Positions 1-19,300 are shown, counted from the first letter of the stretch. The stretch: DNA of 64,000 bases from Lagopus muta (GCF_023343835.1 NC_064437.1:1126001-1190000), one strand, 5' to 3'. A program made the numbers and translations. Notes: generated from the letters alone by a model not told the origin.

Positions 1-785
1 ATGATGTGATAATTTTCAGTAGGCTGTGAATTCTACTTAAGACTCCTAATCAACCTTCCAAAGGAAAGCAAAGGATACAACCAGAATATCTCTAAAGCCA
101 GAGATTTCTGTCCATCCTTGTCTCTGCAGGAACTGAAAATAACTCCTCTGAAGTAGTTATCTCTCTGAGAGAATGCCTGCAGAAATCTTCTGCATCCTAA
201 CTTCTTTTTGGTGAAACATGTTCATCATCATGGTTTTTTCTGTTTGAAAGACTTGTCCAAGCATAAGCCAAGTACATACCCATGCTGACAGCATGTCTTC
301 AAATGGTGACCGCTAAGTCCTACTTATAGGGTAAAAACTGGTCACGGTGTTCAGGATGAAATGGCTGGGGACAGAGCTGTGTTTGCTTTTATTCAGTTGT
401 TCACCATCATTGCAAGCAGCTGCCATTTCAAATGGAGATGAGGGCAGGCGGTCGCAGGTTGGAGATGGAGTGGTGTGGGTCTGTTGGAAGCTGTGCTGGT
501 TACCACAGCTGAGAACCACGAGAATCAAATGACTTCTCTCACTTCAACAGCAGATGAAGGTCTGACAGAACTTCTCATTCACTGTTTATCAGTCAAGCTC
601 AGGAGTGCAAAGGGCTGCAGCTTTGGTCAGGTGTCACAGCAGAGGTGTGACACAGCCTGATGCCTTGCCCTTCCTGCTGATGTATCTGTATGCAGTCATT
701 CCTGCTTGCGTCCTGCATCGCTGGCTTGCATGTGTTTTTGTTGCCTTTCTTTGTCTGATTTAATGCTTTCTTGTGTACCCTCTAG
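1..785 (+). other. DEPDC1: DEPDC1 last intron (partial)
   Basis: This stretch runs up to the acceptor ending ctctag at 785 that precedes the recognised DEPDC1 terminal exon. I found no convincing second exon in it. The short open frames at 313-660 have no recognisable protein similarity and no supporting splice signals. No clear repeat was recognised. Confidence 0.6.
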
Positions 786-926
786 TTCCAGAAGGAATAT
801 CCTCTGATATACCAGAACAGATTTCCAACCACAGAAAATGAAGCAGTGCTGTTTGAGAACAAACCTACCATCAAACAACCCATGCTCAGCCTAAGGAAAC
901 CCAAATTTCGCAGCCTGAGATATTAA
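786..926 (+). CDS. DEPDC1: DEPDC1 C-terminal coding exon (partial gene)
   Basis: This is the last coding exon of DEP domain-containing protein 1, a mitosis- and proliferation-associated protein with DEP and RhoGAP-like domains. Only the C-terminal 46 codons are in the window; the gene begins to the left. After the acceptor at 784-785 the frame reads FQKEYPLIYQ and ends in KPKFRSLRY before taa at 924-926, with KPTIKQPML between. I recognise this as the conserved DEPDC1 tail (the human protein ends KPKFRSLR from memory; the extra Y is a small difference). The next gene on the same strand is RPE65, as in the human order. The catalytic or DEP parts cannot be judged from this fragment. Confidence 0.86.
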   Translation, partial: FQKEYPLIYQNRFPTTENEAVLFENKPTIKQPMLSLRKPKFRSLRY

Positions 927-1494
927 TGTCTGCTGCACATTGCCTGGGGGTGTGCCTGACCAAGGGGTGCTTGCAATGGAAGGGAGTCTGCAGTGGCTGT
1001 GCATGCAGAAGGAAGGAATGTTTACATGAACACTATGCTGAGAAGTGCCAAATAACTTGGTTTTTTGTTTTTTGGAAGTTACTTATATTTATTGTTTTCC
1101 TAGAAGTTATTTAACTGTTTACAAATTAATCAATCTATTGTGCCAAGCGAAATAAGCGTGGAAATGAAGCTACTAATTACCAAAAATTTGTATATGGTTT
1201 TTATATGGGAAACTAATGATGTGCATATTGTAATGTCTGTAATGTTTATTCAGGAGCTGGTGCCATGAGTTACAGTTTGTGTGCACTCCTAATTGTTTGC
1301 TTGGTGTGAATAAGTGCCTGCCTTGTTTTGTTTAAAGACAAACATTTTGAGAAAGCAAAGTTCAGTTTGGAACTAAACTAAAACTTGTTTTTGTTATTTC
1401 TAACGGGGCCAGAAATTCACCAGAAAGGGATTATCTGGCTCCTTGAAATTCTTGTTTCCTCTCATCCAAAACAGTTCTTAAAATATTTATTTAT

Positions 1495-1500
1495 ATTAAA
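1495..1500 (+). other. candidate DEPDC1 polyadenylation signal ATTAAA
   Basis: ATTAAA lies about 570 bases after the DEPDC1 stop, in AT-rich sequence. A second, canonical AATAAA lies at 2248-2253. Which one is used cannot be told from sequence alone. Confidence 0.4.
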
Positions 1501-1724
1501 GCATTCTGTGTATTTCTGCTGTTTCCCTGAATGCCTATTTTGGGTGTAATGAGACACTTCTCAAACAGCACTGGGTGACATCAGCTGGGACAATGAACAG
1601 AATCCTGATGCACTGAGCTTCCCTGTTTTGTTCCCAGAAGTAAGAAGTGGATCTGTGTCAGTGCTTCTGTGAGAGAGCAGCTTAAAGTGTTTCCATAATA
1701 AGGTTCCAACTCAGCATTTGTATT

Positions 1725-1729
1725 TACAT

Positions 1730-1767
<38 letters not shown>

Positions 1768-1778
1768 ATGTATGTATG

Positions 1779-1813
<35 letters not shown>
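1725..1813. repeat. (TA)n/(TG)n compound microsatellite
   Basis: Runs of TA, TG and TATG dinucleotide or tetranucleotide units extend for about 90 bases and end in CACACA. It is nearly self-complementary, so it can form a hairpin and is likely length-polymorphic. Confidence 0.95.
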
Positions 1814-1814
<1 letters not shown>

Positions 1815-2924
1815 TTAGTGTTATTCATAAGGCTCTCAGCTCACGATTGTCACTTCTCCATTGTACATCATTCCTATGTGGTTTTGTCCTTTGGGTGTTC
1901 CTGGCTTAGAGTGTTCACCCTTAATTTCAGCCAATATTGGTCCCACTTCACTGTCCTGTGGTACCCTGGTGCTCACACAGCTGCTGGACAAACCATTTGT
2001 AATGCCTGTGGACAGCTGCTAAGCATCCCCCACCTGCAGAAACTTGCTTCTGCTCCTTGGACTGTTGGGTGTTTCATAAATGCATTAGTTGTGTTCTAAT
2101 TAAGCAACTTACCAGGCTCACGTTTCTCAGGACTTGCCTTTCAGCAGCTTGCCCTCATTGCTCAGTCCTTGATCCATGTTATTTAATGTCATTTAATTAT
2201 TTAATGTTCCCTTCTGAGCTTTTAACAAACTTAAGAAAAACTTAAACAATAAACAGAAGCTGACCAGCAGTGGGCAGTTTCCACAGATGGAAATAGCCAA
2301 GGAGGGCTTACACTAAAAATCAATCATTTTGTCTCCAGTGAGCTTTTAACCACTCTTTCCTTTTGCGTATCTGTAATTCTGTTTGGGGAGCAGCTCATCA
2401 GGCACGAAATGGCAGGCTGTAACCTGTCAATGAGGTGTAAAAGGATTATCTGTTGCTTGGAGCATAGCTTTGCTCTAAGAGCAGTGATAGGAGGAAGGAT
2501 TCATGGTTGCCTTCCATTCACTGGGGAAGAGAAAATGTTTTGGTGTGGCTGTACCAGCACACACACACACACTGCCAATGAGGGCTCAGTGCTGCACAGC
2601 TGAGCAAAGGTTTGGTTCTGCTCTGCTCCCCTTTGCTCTGAGAGGGGATGCTGGTGTGAGCAAAGGGCTCAGGGCTGCTTCTTAGGTTCCACCCCACACT
2701 TACCAAAGTCCACGTGTTCCTGTATCCGCACTGTGGCTTTTTAATTTGCTTTCATGTGAGAATTAAACTCCTATAAGCGTGTTTAGTTTGCTTTTTTTAA
2801 AGCCCTCGACTGCGTTTGAGTGTCATGGTGTGTTTGGAGAAGATTTATTTGAAAAGCATGTTAAGCTGTCACTTCCAACAAGGGTTAGATCTCATGGATA
2901 GCTTGGGTTGGGTATTTGGAGATG

Positions 2925-3064
2925 CTTTTTCTCCAAAGAGTGCTCAGCACTGCACGACTGCCTGGGGTTGGAGGTCAGCATCCTGGGGGCGTCCCACAGC
3001 TGTGGGGGTGGCACTGGGGGTGGCTGGGGAGCTTGGAGAGCTTTTCCAACCTCAGTGATTCTGT
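2925..3064 (+). repeat. CR1 LINE 3'-end fragment
   Basis: The segment from ctccaaagagtgctcagcac to ttccaacctcagtgattctg matches the internal family seen at 4440-4640 and 31790-32010. It reads in the same (plus) orientation with the typical CR1 3' terminus. Confidence 0.85.
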
Positions 3065-3423
3065 GGTTGTAGGAGAGAGGAGCCAGCAGTGCCTGGTGAT
3101 GCTGGCAGTGACACCTCTCCCCTGCCATCACTGGTGTCACCTGGTTTCTCAGCACGGCGCAGGATGGGGACTTGGTGACTGCAGCGCAGAGCTGAGATGA
3201 AGTGCAGCTCCAGTTCCTCTTTTTGGTTGTGTTTTTTTTTCTTTGTAATCTCTTCTGCTCGGGAAGAATTTAGGTCTCTGAAAAAACCCTCAAAGCTGCT
3301 TTTTGTGTGAACAGCAAGACAAAGCCCCGCAAGGCATCGGGAGGATTTTGGCCTGAAAGCCACCTCTGTTCCAGCACTGAGCCCGTTGGCTGCACGCAGC
3401 TCCCAGCACTCCTTCCTGCACAC

Positions 3424-3474
3424 CCATAAAAACCCCCATGTGGCTCCAGGAGCCTCAAATCCTGCAGCGAGACA
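3424..3474 (+). promoter_or_regulatory. RPE65: RPE65 core promoter candidate
   Basis: A TATA-like CATAAAAA lies at 3424-3432, about 45 bases upstream of the RPE65 start codon. That fits the short 5' UTR known for this gene. A CATGTG E-box (about 3438-3443), the type bound by MITF in pigment epithelium, lies between them. The transcription start is inferred, not shown. Confidence 0.5.
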
Positions 3475-9339
<5,865 letters not shown>

Positions 9340-9460
9340 GTGCTGCCTGCAACACACCGTGTGAGGCTTCTTCCAGCTTCAAAAAGATGCAGTCTCCATT
9401 TGCAAGCACACAGAAAGTGACATTGAAGGCATTTAGGACATTTATTTGTGAGTACTTAGT

Positions 9461-9540
9461 TCACAGAACTATGGAATGGTTTCAGTTGGAAGGGATGTTA
9501 CAGCCCTTCCAGTTCCAAACCCCTGCCTCAGGTACCCACA
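9461..9540 (-). repeat. CR1 fragment downstream of RPE65 stop
   Basis: The minus-oriented 3' end (cacagaactatggaatggtt, then ttggaagggatgttacagcc) lies 120 bases after the RPE65 stop, so it is probably inside its 3' UTR. Confidence 0.75.
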
Positions 9541-9662
9541 GGTGCCTCACTGCCCTAATTGAGACTGAACATTTCAGTTTGGTTGCTTATTTCTCAGAAT
9601 ACTCACCCAGACATTTCTCAGATGTACTCCACAGCCTAATTGCAAGATGTACAATGCAATAC

Positions 9663-9668
9663 AATAAA
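9663..9668 (+). other. RPE65: candidate RPE65 polyadenylation signal AATAAA
   Basis: AATAAA lies 324 bases after the stop. A second AATAAA occurs at 10053-10058. Either may be used. Confidence 0.5.
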
Positions 9669-10052
9669 CCACACGGTTTCTTTTACAAAATTAAATGTTG
9701 TAGATGCAACAGAGAGAAAGATGCACAAAATAGCACAGTGCAACCTCAGTCTCTCTACACATGGTAACATGTAGAAGACAATGTGCTGTTGCATCCTTTG
9801 AGAAGAGGTAATCTGTATCCTATGGGGGTGTTTTGGATTGAACTCACCTCCTGGTCACTGCACCAGCATCCTCAGAGCAAGCTGAGGGGAGCCTTTCCAC
9901 GGTGCTCTGGCAATCTCACTTTGCAGGCAGCATTCTGTGCTTTGCTAAATCTTACATGCATTAATCTTGTCTAGTTTTCAGCCACGTGTGTCCTCTCTCA
10001 TTTCTTTGCTCAAAGTGCTGTTTGAGTTCTGCATATTCTTAATATGAAAAAA

Positions 10053-10058
10053 AATAAA
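10053..10058 (+). other. RPE65: distal candidate RPE65 polyadenylation signal
   Basis: AATAAA sits in an A-rich tract about 190 bases before the opposing polyadenylation signal of the minus-strand gene. Use of this site would bring the two convergent 3' ends almost into contact. Confidence 0.4.
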
Positions 10059-10246
10059 AACAAAAAAATCAAGCAATTGTTACAGCTTAGGGTGAATGTG
10101 CTTTGTTAGAGTGCTACAAAATCAAAACTTAATCCCTTCTTTCCACAAAATGACTGTGCAGTACTAACAGACTATGTCCCAAAATACAAACTTCTTTGTA
10201 AACAGACTTGAAATCCAGGATTGTTTGTTTGCAGTGGTTTAACATT

Positions 10247-10252
10247 TTTATT
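10247..10252 (-). other. polyadenylation signal of MCCC2-like gene
   Basis: TTTATT on the plus strand is AATAAA on the minus strand. It lies 93 bases after the minus-strand stop codon, a normal spacing for a short 3' UTR. Confidence 0.65.
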
Positions 10253-10344
10253 CATGGTATCAAAGAATTAGAAAATCATTTACATTAAAGCTTTCCAATA
10301 TAAGGTGCTATCTTCAAAGGGTGATTACTGGAGAAGGGCTGCAT

Positions 10345-13300
10345 TTACATCCTTATCACAGGATACTGGTAAGGAGGTGGCACCTGGTACTTCTGCTGCT
10401 CTATGATCTGCAAGCACTGTGCAATTACCTGATTAAAACAAAAACAACCACAAACAAGATAATGAGCCTCTGAAACAGAAGTCAGGAAAGGTTACCAGCT
10501 AAGCAGTTATTCAATAATACATTTGTTCTTATTGCTGCAAATCAGTGTGCATTTAAAATGTACAGCTGCAGTTTGCAGAAACAGACATCAGTGTGATGTG
10601 TCACTGGGTCATAGGAAATGCAAAGAAAAAAGATGCCTGAAAGTTTCTTTCAGTTATTTCATAGCTACACGCCTAAGATTTCCAATATCAAGATGTTCTG
10701 CTCTTCTCCTTAAGTGTCCATCTTCTAATAGGTGATATTTCTTGGTGCCTCGTGAGAGCAGGGAAAGAATACACACAACTGGTTTTGGGCCTTGAACAAA
10801 ATCTCGGAGCGGTTTAACTTTCATCACCTGGCACACGCAGAGTTGGCTTTGCCAAAACCTTTTCTCTGGAAAAGCTTTTTGCTGAAAATTTAAGAGTTGG
10901 GATAAGGATTTTCCCAATTTCAGTGTGTATTTGACTGCTGGCACAGCAGCATGCGTTGTCCTGAAAAAAATATTGCTTTTAAAGGCATGCTAAATACAGG
11001 CACGTGCTGTCAGTTCAGACAAAGCTAAACTGAAACCCCATCTAGGAGCAAGAGCCAGGATAAAATAGCAAAACCACAGTGTTAAATAAATGACTGAACA
11101 ACTAAATTTGTGAACATGAATTGTGGCATGCTGGTGAAACCTGTACTGCCTGAAGAGAATCACAGCAATTCAGTCCAACTGTCACACTTTTCTTCACTCA
11201 AGGGGTTCCCAGAGAAAGGCAGGGTCTCAAGCACTAGGAAACGCTTCTCAGGGCAATTCCATTATCAAAGTCCCTATATACACTCCAGAAAATATTGAAC
11301 ATGGGTTGCACCATAAATATGTGCCCTAGTTAGAAATATGAATTGGTATCAGGGTGCATTTGTGATCGTTTGGGGTTGGGTTTTTTTTGTTTTGTTTTTT
11401 AAAGAAAGCCTTCAGAAGTGCAAAGAACATCCACACACTGCTAACAAACAGTGCAACACTGCAAAACAGCAGTGGTGGCTTTTAGAAAGAACATCTTGGA
11501 GAAGATGCCTACCAACTGAGAAAACATCCTGTAACAAAAGAACAAAAACAATGCAGGCAGTGAAGAGGAAACTTAAGAGAGCAAACATGGGTCATGTGCA
11601 AGACCATAAAAAGGAAGGAGTGGGAGACTGAACCAAACTGGAAAGTCAGTTGAGGTTCACTGAGGAAATCCTGTAGTCAGAATGCACCCAGAGTTCAACA
11701 GAAATTTTTAGAAGAACAAATAGGTCTATATCTTCAGATAGGGTAGAAACAGATGAGAATCCAAAGCTAAATACCAGGAAAAACAGAGTAAGAACTCAGA
11801 GAGCTGGTTCTGGAAATCAGCACGCTAGCTGACCGCAAGTGAACGAACCAGAGGCTTGCACATTCATCACAAGGTGAGATCTGGGGATGAAAATGTATTA
11901 CAGAACATACACTGGGAAAAAAACAAAGCCAGCTACCTTCCTGGTATCCTGGGGGAGAATTACACCATCATCCCAGAGTCTGGCAGAAGAGTAAAACGCA
12001 CTGCTCTCTTCCTCTAGCCTGGAGAAGAGAGAACATGAAACACACTTAGAAGCAGAAAAGTTTAACCAAAAGAGCAGCAGGCTGGTAAAACAAAGCTGAA
12101 GATAAAAAGGCATACGTTTCTATTTCAAGTGAATGTGCTGTTCTAGTGTTAAAATCCACTAGGATCCAGCAAACACATAACAGATCCGATCCTTCTGTAG
12201 CTCAAAGATGATCCTCTGCATTCAGAAGATCACTACAGGTTAATTTACAGCACTGACTTGTTTTGTGATTGCAGGATTTTCTAAGTAAAAGTTTTGCATT
12301 TCCCTGGCAAGATCCTAAGAGTAGACATAAAATTATACAGAATTCTAAAATAGTTTTCATCAAATCCAGGTCTGTTTCAGTTGTTTGGGATGTGTTGACC
12401 TGAAATATGAGCATAGGTAGGTATAAAAGTCAGCATAACTGCAGGATTTTACTGCTTAATGTCCTTACTTTTGTTTCAAACGTTTTAGCTCAGATTCATC
12501 TGTACAATCGCTGTCTCCAGCTTGTGGGACCATGGACAAATGTCTTGAATCCACAAGACCAACTCTTGCATTAGGCCATAAGAACAGAAAGTTTGGACTG
12601 AACGACCTCCCACACTGCAAAAATAAAGCAGTAAAAAAAATACAGTAGAAATTCACCGAATTTAATCACCAAAAAAAAAAAAAAGGGCCTACAGTGCCAC
12701 TATCAAGTTAGAGACAAAATGTAACAGTTACATTTGTAAAGCAATAGGGATGCAGATCCTTCCCCATTACAGCTACAGGTTCTCTATTAGTACAGATCAC
12801 AGAATGCTAGAATCCTTAGAGCTGGAAGGGACCTCTGAGGGCCATCAAGTCCAACTGCCCTGCAGTGCACAGGCACACCACAGCTAGGTCAGGATGCCCA
12901 GGGCCTGATCCAGCCTGGCCTTGAAAGCCTTCCAGGGACGGGGCATTAATCACATCTCCGGCAGCCTGTTCCAGTGCCTCACCACCTCACTGAAAAAGAT
13001 TTTTTCCTTATATCTAACCTAAATCCAACCTCCCTGAGCCTGAAGCCATTTCCCCTTGTCCTGTCACCACAGACCCCACCATCAGTTTGTCTCCTTCTTT
13101 CCTGTAGCTCCCCTTTAGATACTGACAGGCTACCATCAGGTCACCTCACAGCCTTCTGTTCTCCAGAGCCCTGCAGAAGTAACCACCACATCCCACTGCA
13201 TTCAATACTGGTGTTTATTTCACCCTGTCTAATCCCAGGTGAGCAAAGAGCCCAGTGCACCTCCTAGTGGCGTAAGTAGCACACACAGCAACACAACTGA

Positions 13301-16300
13301 AAAGATGCAGTCCTCGACCACTGAAAACAGGTGTGTGCAGAGCAAACAGCAGTGCTGAATCCTCAGTACTGACATTTTCAGACAATCTGATTTTCAGAAC
13401 CCGCTCCAGGTTCAGTGCAGATCAAATCTGCTGTAATCACGCCTTGTGATGCAGTTCTTATTTAAAATTAATTAGGATCACCAATCAAGATAAATGTCTG
13501 CACAGCAGCTGACGATGCTGAAAAGATGAAAGCGCCACGAGTGCTGGGCAAAGCGTTAAGTCGAGTGCCAACCCCCCTGACCTCCATGGCATCCTTACCA
13601 TCGCATAACTTTCGCTCCCAAAACAGCCACCAATCACTATGGTGATTTTGGGAACAGCTGCACAAGCGACAGCAGCCATCATGGAGGCCTGGGCTTTCAA
13701 CCTGTTGGCCTGAGCCTCTGCCTGAAATGAAAAGAAGCATTTTAGTGCTACGCTTTTTTAGATTCCTTCCACTTCCCCCAAACTTGCAACCTACTTCTAA
13801 AACAATTCTTTCTTCATGATGCCATGTGATCGTTTCTTCCAAAACAGCAAGGTGGGATCAGTGAACTAACCACCAGGACCCACAGTGCTACTTATTTTAC
13901 AGTGTAAATCAGCAGAACTGTTACAACCAGTGTGCAGAAACCTGCGATACAGAGCAACTCCGGGTCTCTCAGGCATCAGCAGAGCTCAGATACAACAGAA
14001 TTGCAGCAGGGTTTGTCTTAAGTGCTGGTGACAGCTGGGGGAATGGAGCTGCAAAAGTCTCTTAACATAGGCTCTACAAGGAGGCTTTCTAAAGCCCAGG
14101 ACACAGCATGCTGTACTTCAATGCCTTCACTTTAGAAAAGGGAAATATTATTTTCTGTGGATCACAGTGGTAGCAGAAGAACCAACAGGCTCAAGAACCA
14201 ACCATCTCAAAGGGAAGAGCACCACAAATTCTGAATGTCACAGCCTGCACTACCAGCCTGGCTGCAGACCTGCATAAAGGCCTGCCTAAAATCAAAATCA
14301 AGTGAGAAAGCAAAGGGAAGATTTAAGAAAGTTAATTATGAAACTTCTTGATTTGACCACCAAAAGTGGATTAAAAATTAGTTTTCCTCGTAATTAATAG
14401 TTTTCAAAATGCGTGTTAGTTAAAACAAGAGCCAGGCATTGCCTGAATGAAGCAGGGCAGATTGACAGGCCATACCTGAGAGATGCTGGTTGGCTCTGCT
14501 GCATGCGGAGCAGTATTTTGGAAGAAGAGGATGGGAATGCCCCGGTGACTGCACAGCTGTATGAAATGGCTGCCCTTGAGAGCAGCATCATGAGAAAGCT
14601 CCCCATTGTTAGCCACCACTCCCACCAAGTGCCTACAAAACAGACACATGAATGTTTTCCCCAGAAATGAAGAAAAGGTAGCATGCAGCGTCCTGCTGAG
14701 GGGTGGAAACATAAACGGATGGCGTGGATCTGCCTTTTTGCAAAGATCCAGACTCTAAAAGGATGCCATCACATGCACCATTTCATTCATGGAACCTTCT
14801 ATCCCTAACAAATGAGACTTTTTATAGCACTCCCTATGTACAAAGCACAGAAGCATTAACACTCACAAGAAGGCAGGTAAGGGTACAGGTGATCTGCCAC
14901 AGCTCACACTGCAAGATGGCAATCTAGGTGCCAGGATCCTGGGTGCCCTCTGTTTCCTCTAACATATATCCCAACAGTCAAGATGAAAAGTTCATATTTT
15001 TTTGCCAAAAAACTCCCTAAAGTACATTTTACTACTTTTTTTTTTTTAATTAAATATTTGGCTGGAATGTTGTATGTTTTATGAGTGTGCTGTAAGACTG
15101 AGTCTGCCCTGAACTATGCTAGGTTCTACAGTACAGATACTGTTCCACTATTCCCTCTCCATCCTGCAGGAGATGGGATAACTTTGGGCTCAGTCTAGGA
15201 AGGAACACTTACAGATGCTGTTTCTTACTTCTCAGAGAATCTGCTGAAATGTCAAAGTTCCAGCTGTCCAGTGACTTAAGTGCCCAAATAAATAATTTCA
15301 CAAAGTCATGAAACGATTCATTTGTAATCCCTCTGCTGCAATCAGCCTGAGACACAGCGAATGTGGGGCCCAAAGACAAAGGATGAGGCTTTCTGGAAGT
15401 ACTTATCATCAATTCCTCATTGAGTCAGAACTCCTTAAACATTGTTCTGGGAATATTGTAGATCCTGATAGTGGTACGAAAGCTATTTGGACATACACAT
15501 CCATGCATAGTGATGGTGAATCTCATAGCCTTACCCTTCCACGTGGCCAAATCCTGTTACTAATGTTGTTCCATAGTCAGCCTTGAACTCCTGGAACCTG
15601 CTTCCATCCAGCAGGCGGCTCAGAACCTGCAAAGAAACACACAGTCTTGCCTATAGAAATCTAGGTGAAAACAGACAGTCCTGGTGAAAGATATGCTCTG
15701 TTCAAGCAGTGGAGAGACCTCTATTACACAAATAGTCAAACGAAATGATCACAGCGCTCCTTTCATGTCTTGTGCTCCAATAGATACTCCATATGCACAA
15801 AGCATCAAATCTGTGTTTCTGTTTGATTACCAACCATATCTCCTGAGACACAGTTCAACCCCACAATTATTTCAAAGTTACAGACCACAGCTGCTCCTGT
15901 GCATAAAAGCCTTGCTAAAACAGCAGCACATACAGTTGCAGTTTGCCTGCCTGAGGACACCCAGCAGCATAGTGCTCACACTTCTGAATGCAGATTTAAG
16001 AGCTGCTAGTCAAAGCTACAAAGCTACACTGCTGATTACAGCCAATCCCCTTAACTCCAGGAGCTTACCACTGGTAAAGATAAGGGGCTCACATCCTCAG
16101 AGAGCCCAAGCCTCACCTAGAACCACACAATAACCACAGTGCTGTGCAGTTCTGCATGTCTCTGCAGAGGTGGTTACCCCAACCTCAAACAGATCTAGCT
16201 TCAATTTCTTTGTTTTTGCATTTTTCATTAGGCATTTGATTTACACATAGAGCCTAGACCCCTTAAAAAAAGAAACCAACAACACAGACATGGGAGACAG

Positions 16301-19300
16301 GACACAACAGGACACAAGCCCCTTTCTAAAGGGATGCATGTTCTAAAGCAGCCAACAGAGCACAGAAACAGATGGGTATCAGCTGGTGTGATCTGTAATC
16401 ATCTTGTCTCTAGCAGGCTTTCTGTTAAAACATTTTCAACAACTACAGAATCAGTGCAATTCTGTTTTGCAGCAGACTCAAGACTGGGTGGCAACTGATT
16501 AGGCAACTATATGAAATCTCTCAGGTACTTTGTGATTTCCCTATGGGGGAAGAACTCCTGATTGCCTATCAGTCTGAAGATAACAGCTAGAGCAGACCAA
16601 AAGAATGAAGGAATAATGGGATCTGCCAGCCTACCAATTTTACAGGAAGAGTACAGCCATAATCTCGTGGTGCCAGCCCCAAGAGCTCATCAGAGCTATA
16701 GAGAGGATGGTCATGCTCCACGAGCTCTTCTGGCACGGGCTCATAATTCAACGTTGAGATGATATTTCGAACACACTCGTAGGCTTCCTTTTCTGAAGAT
16801 GCAAAATGGTCACTGCAGCCACTGACTCTAAGAGAGGAAGCAACATTAATTAGTAGTAATGAAATCTGAATTCTGATAGAAAACCCAAACTAAAGGAAGA
16901 ACCTTCATCTCTACGTGAATATTTGACATCTCTGACAACATCGTGCACTTTTGCTCCTGTATGAATGAGCTCAAAACATTACAGTCAGTGGGATTTCTGT
17001 GCAAACCAACCCAAAAATCAAGTTACGCCCCCACATGTACAACTGAATATCACTAACTTTTGTCATAATTCACCTATCATTTTAACATCTTTTTCAAGTC
17101 CTTGAGAACCACAGCAAGTTCAGTCACTGGAGACAGCTTCAGTCATGTCAATTTGGGATGGAATGGTACTTCCTTAAAGCTAAGTGTGCTCAGCTCTCTA
17201 CAGTTTTCATGCATACCTAGAGTGAAGTGTAGCTCCTCCTAGGTCCTCTGGAGACACGTATTCTCCAGTAGCAGCTCTGACCAGAGGTGGGCCAGCAAGG
17301 AACAGAGTTCCAATTTTATCTACAATCACCGCTTCTTCTGCCATGGTTGGGACATAGGCACCTCCTGCTACACAGGAGCCACACACCACTGCCACCTGGG
17401 GGATACAGAACCAAGACCAAACCAACATGCTAAAGAGAGCAGAGTGGAAGGCCAAGTCATTACCTTTACTTCAGAAATGTTCAAGAGACTGAACCACAGC
17501 CTGCAAAGCCATGAACTAAAGGTACAAATACCAGCATGGACGTGGCTGCTCTTGGCAACACAGAGCTCAATGTTTACTCTGAAACCACCTGATGATTTGA
17601 TGCTTCCCATGCAAACCAGTCAGTAAGCACTCAGAACATTCTTAATGCTGAAGTGTTCTATTATGTGAGATGCTATTTGCATCACTCTGCCCCGCAAATA
17701 GAAAAGGTGAGCTTTCAAAAATGTATTGCACATTTTAGAGCTGCTCCTAGAAGCTGTATTAGAAGAGAATTTTACTACACATACTTGCATTCAAAATGAC
17801 ACCATACCTGAGGGATTTTCATAGCAGATATTATTGCTTCATTGTAAAAAATTCTTCCACCATGCAGCTTGTCAGGGAACAGCTCTGACTGATGTTAGAG
17901 AAGAGACACAGTGAATTTCAGTATCAGCTACAAAAGACAACACTTCCTCTTCGTTCATTCACAAAAGCATTGTAACAATTTTGAGAAGGCCACCACTAAC
18001 AGTCACACCTGAAAGTTTCATGCACAGCATTCTCTGCTGCATTTGTTGTCCCTACACGTCGTGCAGTTCCACAAAAATACCCCTGGCCTCTGTGTTTCAA
18101 AAGCACAGGAAAGTTTCTTGTGTTTTGTGAAACCAATTTATTCCACAAAAGCTTCAACTGTAACCATGGGGAAGGGTAAGCTCATGTTCACACTTAAGCT
18201 GTGAAATGACTTCAGGAGTTTCCCTTTTTGCATAGTTCTTGGTTCAGTTCAGATAAAACCTTTTTCTACCCATTTGCTTTCAGTCTGGAGAGGGAACAAC
18301 CAGTCTGTGATAACATGACCTCTGTGCATGGGGAAGCAACCTGTTCAAGTCTTCAAGGCCACTATAGCAAGAATTCTAAATATTCTATTTTCAGAAGCTA
18401 TGGAGGTTTGCACATCACTATCACAGACTTTGTAACAGAACACAGTAACTTCAAAGATTCTGAAGTTGAAAACAGGTATTTCAAACAACGTTTCTGAGTT
18501 ATTAAGGGCATCAAAGCATTTTGGTGCACTGAGAAGCAGCCATGCTGCCTGCTTGGTCACCAATTCCTCCCAACACTGATATTAAAGCTGCCACATTTTG
18601 ACACTAGATGCAAAATTAGCCAAAGCCATCACTGCTGTTATGTGTCTTGAAATCACCTCCTGGGCTCAGATTTTCAGACAAAGCTCAACACAGTGCAAGC
18701 CAGCCCACCAAGAAAACACAACAGAAATCTCAGATTTCTACAGAATCAATATGATGGAGACAAGAAGTGAGAATATTCCTTCGCAAAGTGGTTCTGGAAT
18801 TACCTGCAGTGGTAGGAACGCTCCCCCACTGTCAACAAGGTACACAGACACCAGTCTGTTCTGCATGGCTATTTCCTGAGCTCTCAGCTGTTTCTTCACT
18901 CCTATTGGATAAATAGTTCCTCCTTTTACAGTTGCATCATTTGCTATGAAGACACACCAAATCCCACAGATCTTTCCAATTCCTACAAGAGGCAACACAG
19001 AAATGTATCAGACTCTGAGACACTGTAAATGAAACGAGGAGGCCAAGTTATAACTAGGGCATTGTTTTGTTAACACTGTTTCAGGAAGCTGCAAATTAAC
19101 TTGCAAATACCAAACCTAGAAGAAATCTATAGCTCTTCTCCGGAATAAGAAACAGGGGGATAATGACATACAGACAACAAACAAACAAATACATCTAAAT
19201 TACACAAGATAGAACTTAAAATACAGCTTTCACCTGGTGACAGTATAAGAGGAAAAAAAAAACAGGTGACTTCCAGCTCTTGGACTGAGTTAACAGGGAA

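Larger units (their letters stand above)
927..3420 (+). other. DEPDC1 3' UTR and DEPDC1-RPE65 intergenic
   Basis: No further coding exon is seen here. Possible DEPDC1 polyadenylation signals are ATTAAA at 1495-1500 and AATAAA at 2248-2253. The stretch also contains a TA/TG microsatellite (1725-1813) and a CR1 fragment (about 2925-3064). It ends at the RPE65 promoter. Confidence 0.5.

Noticed and set aside
1581-2099. Frames rich in alternating Tyr/Ile/Val/Cys
   Set aside because: They are translations of the TA/TG microsatellite.
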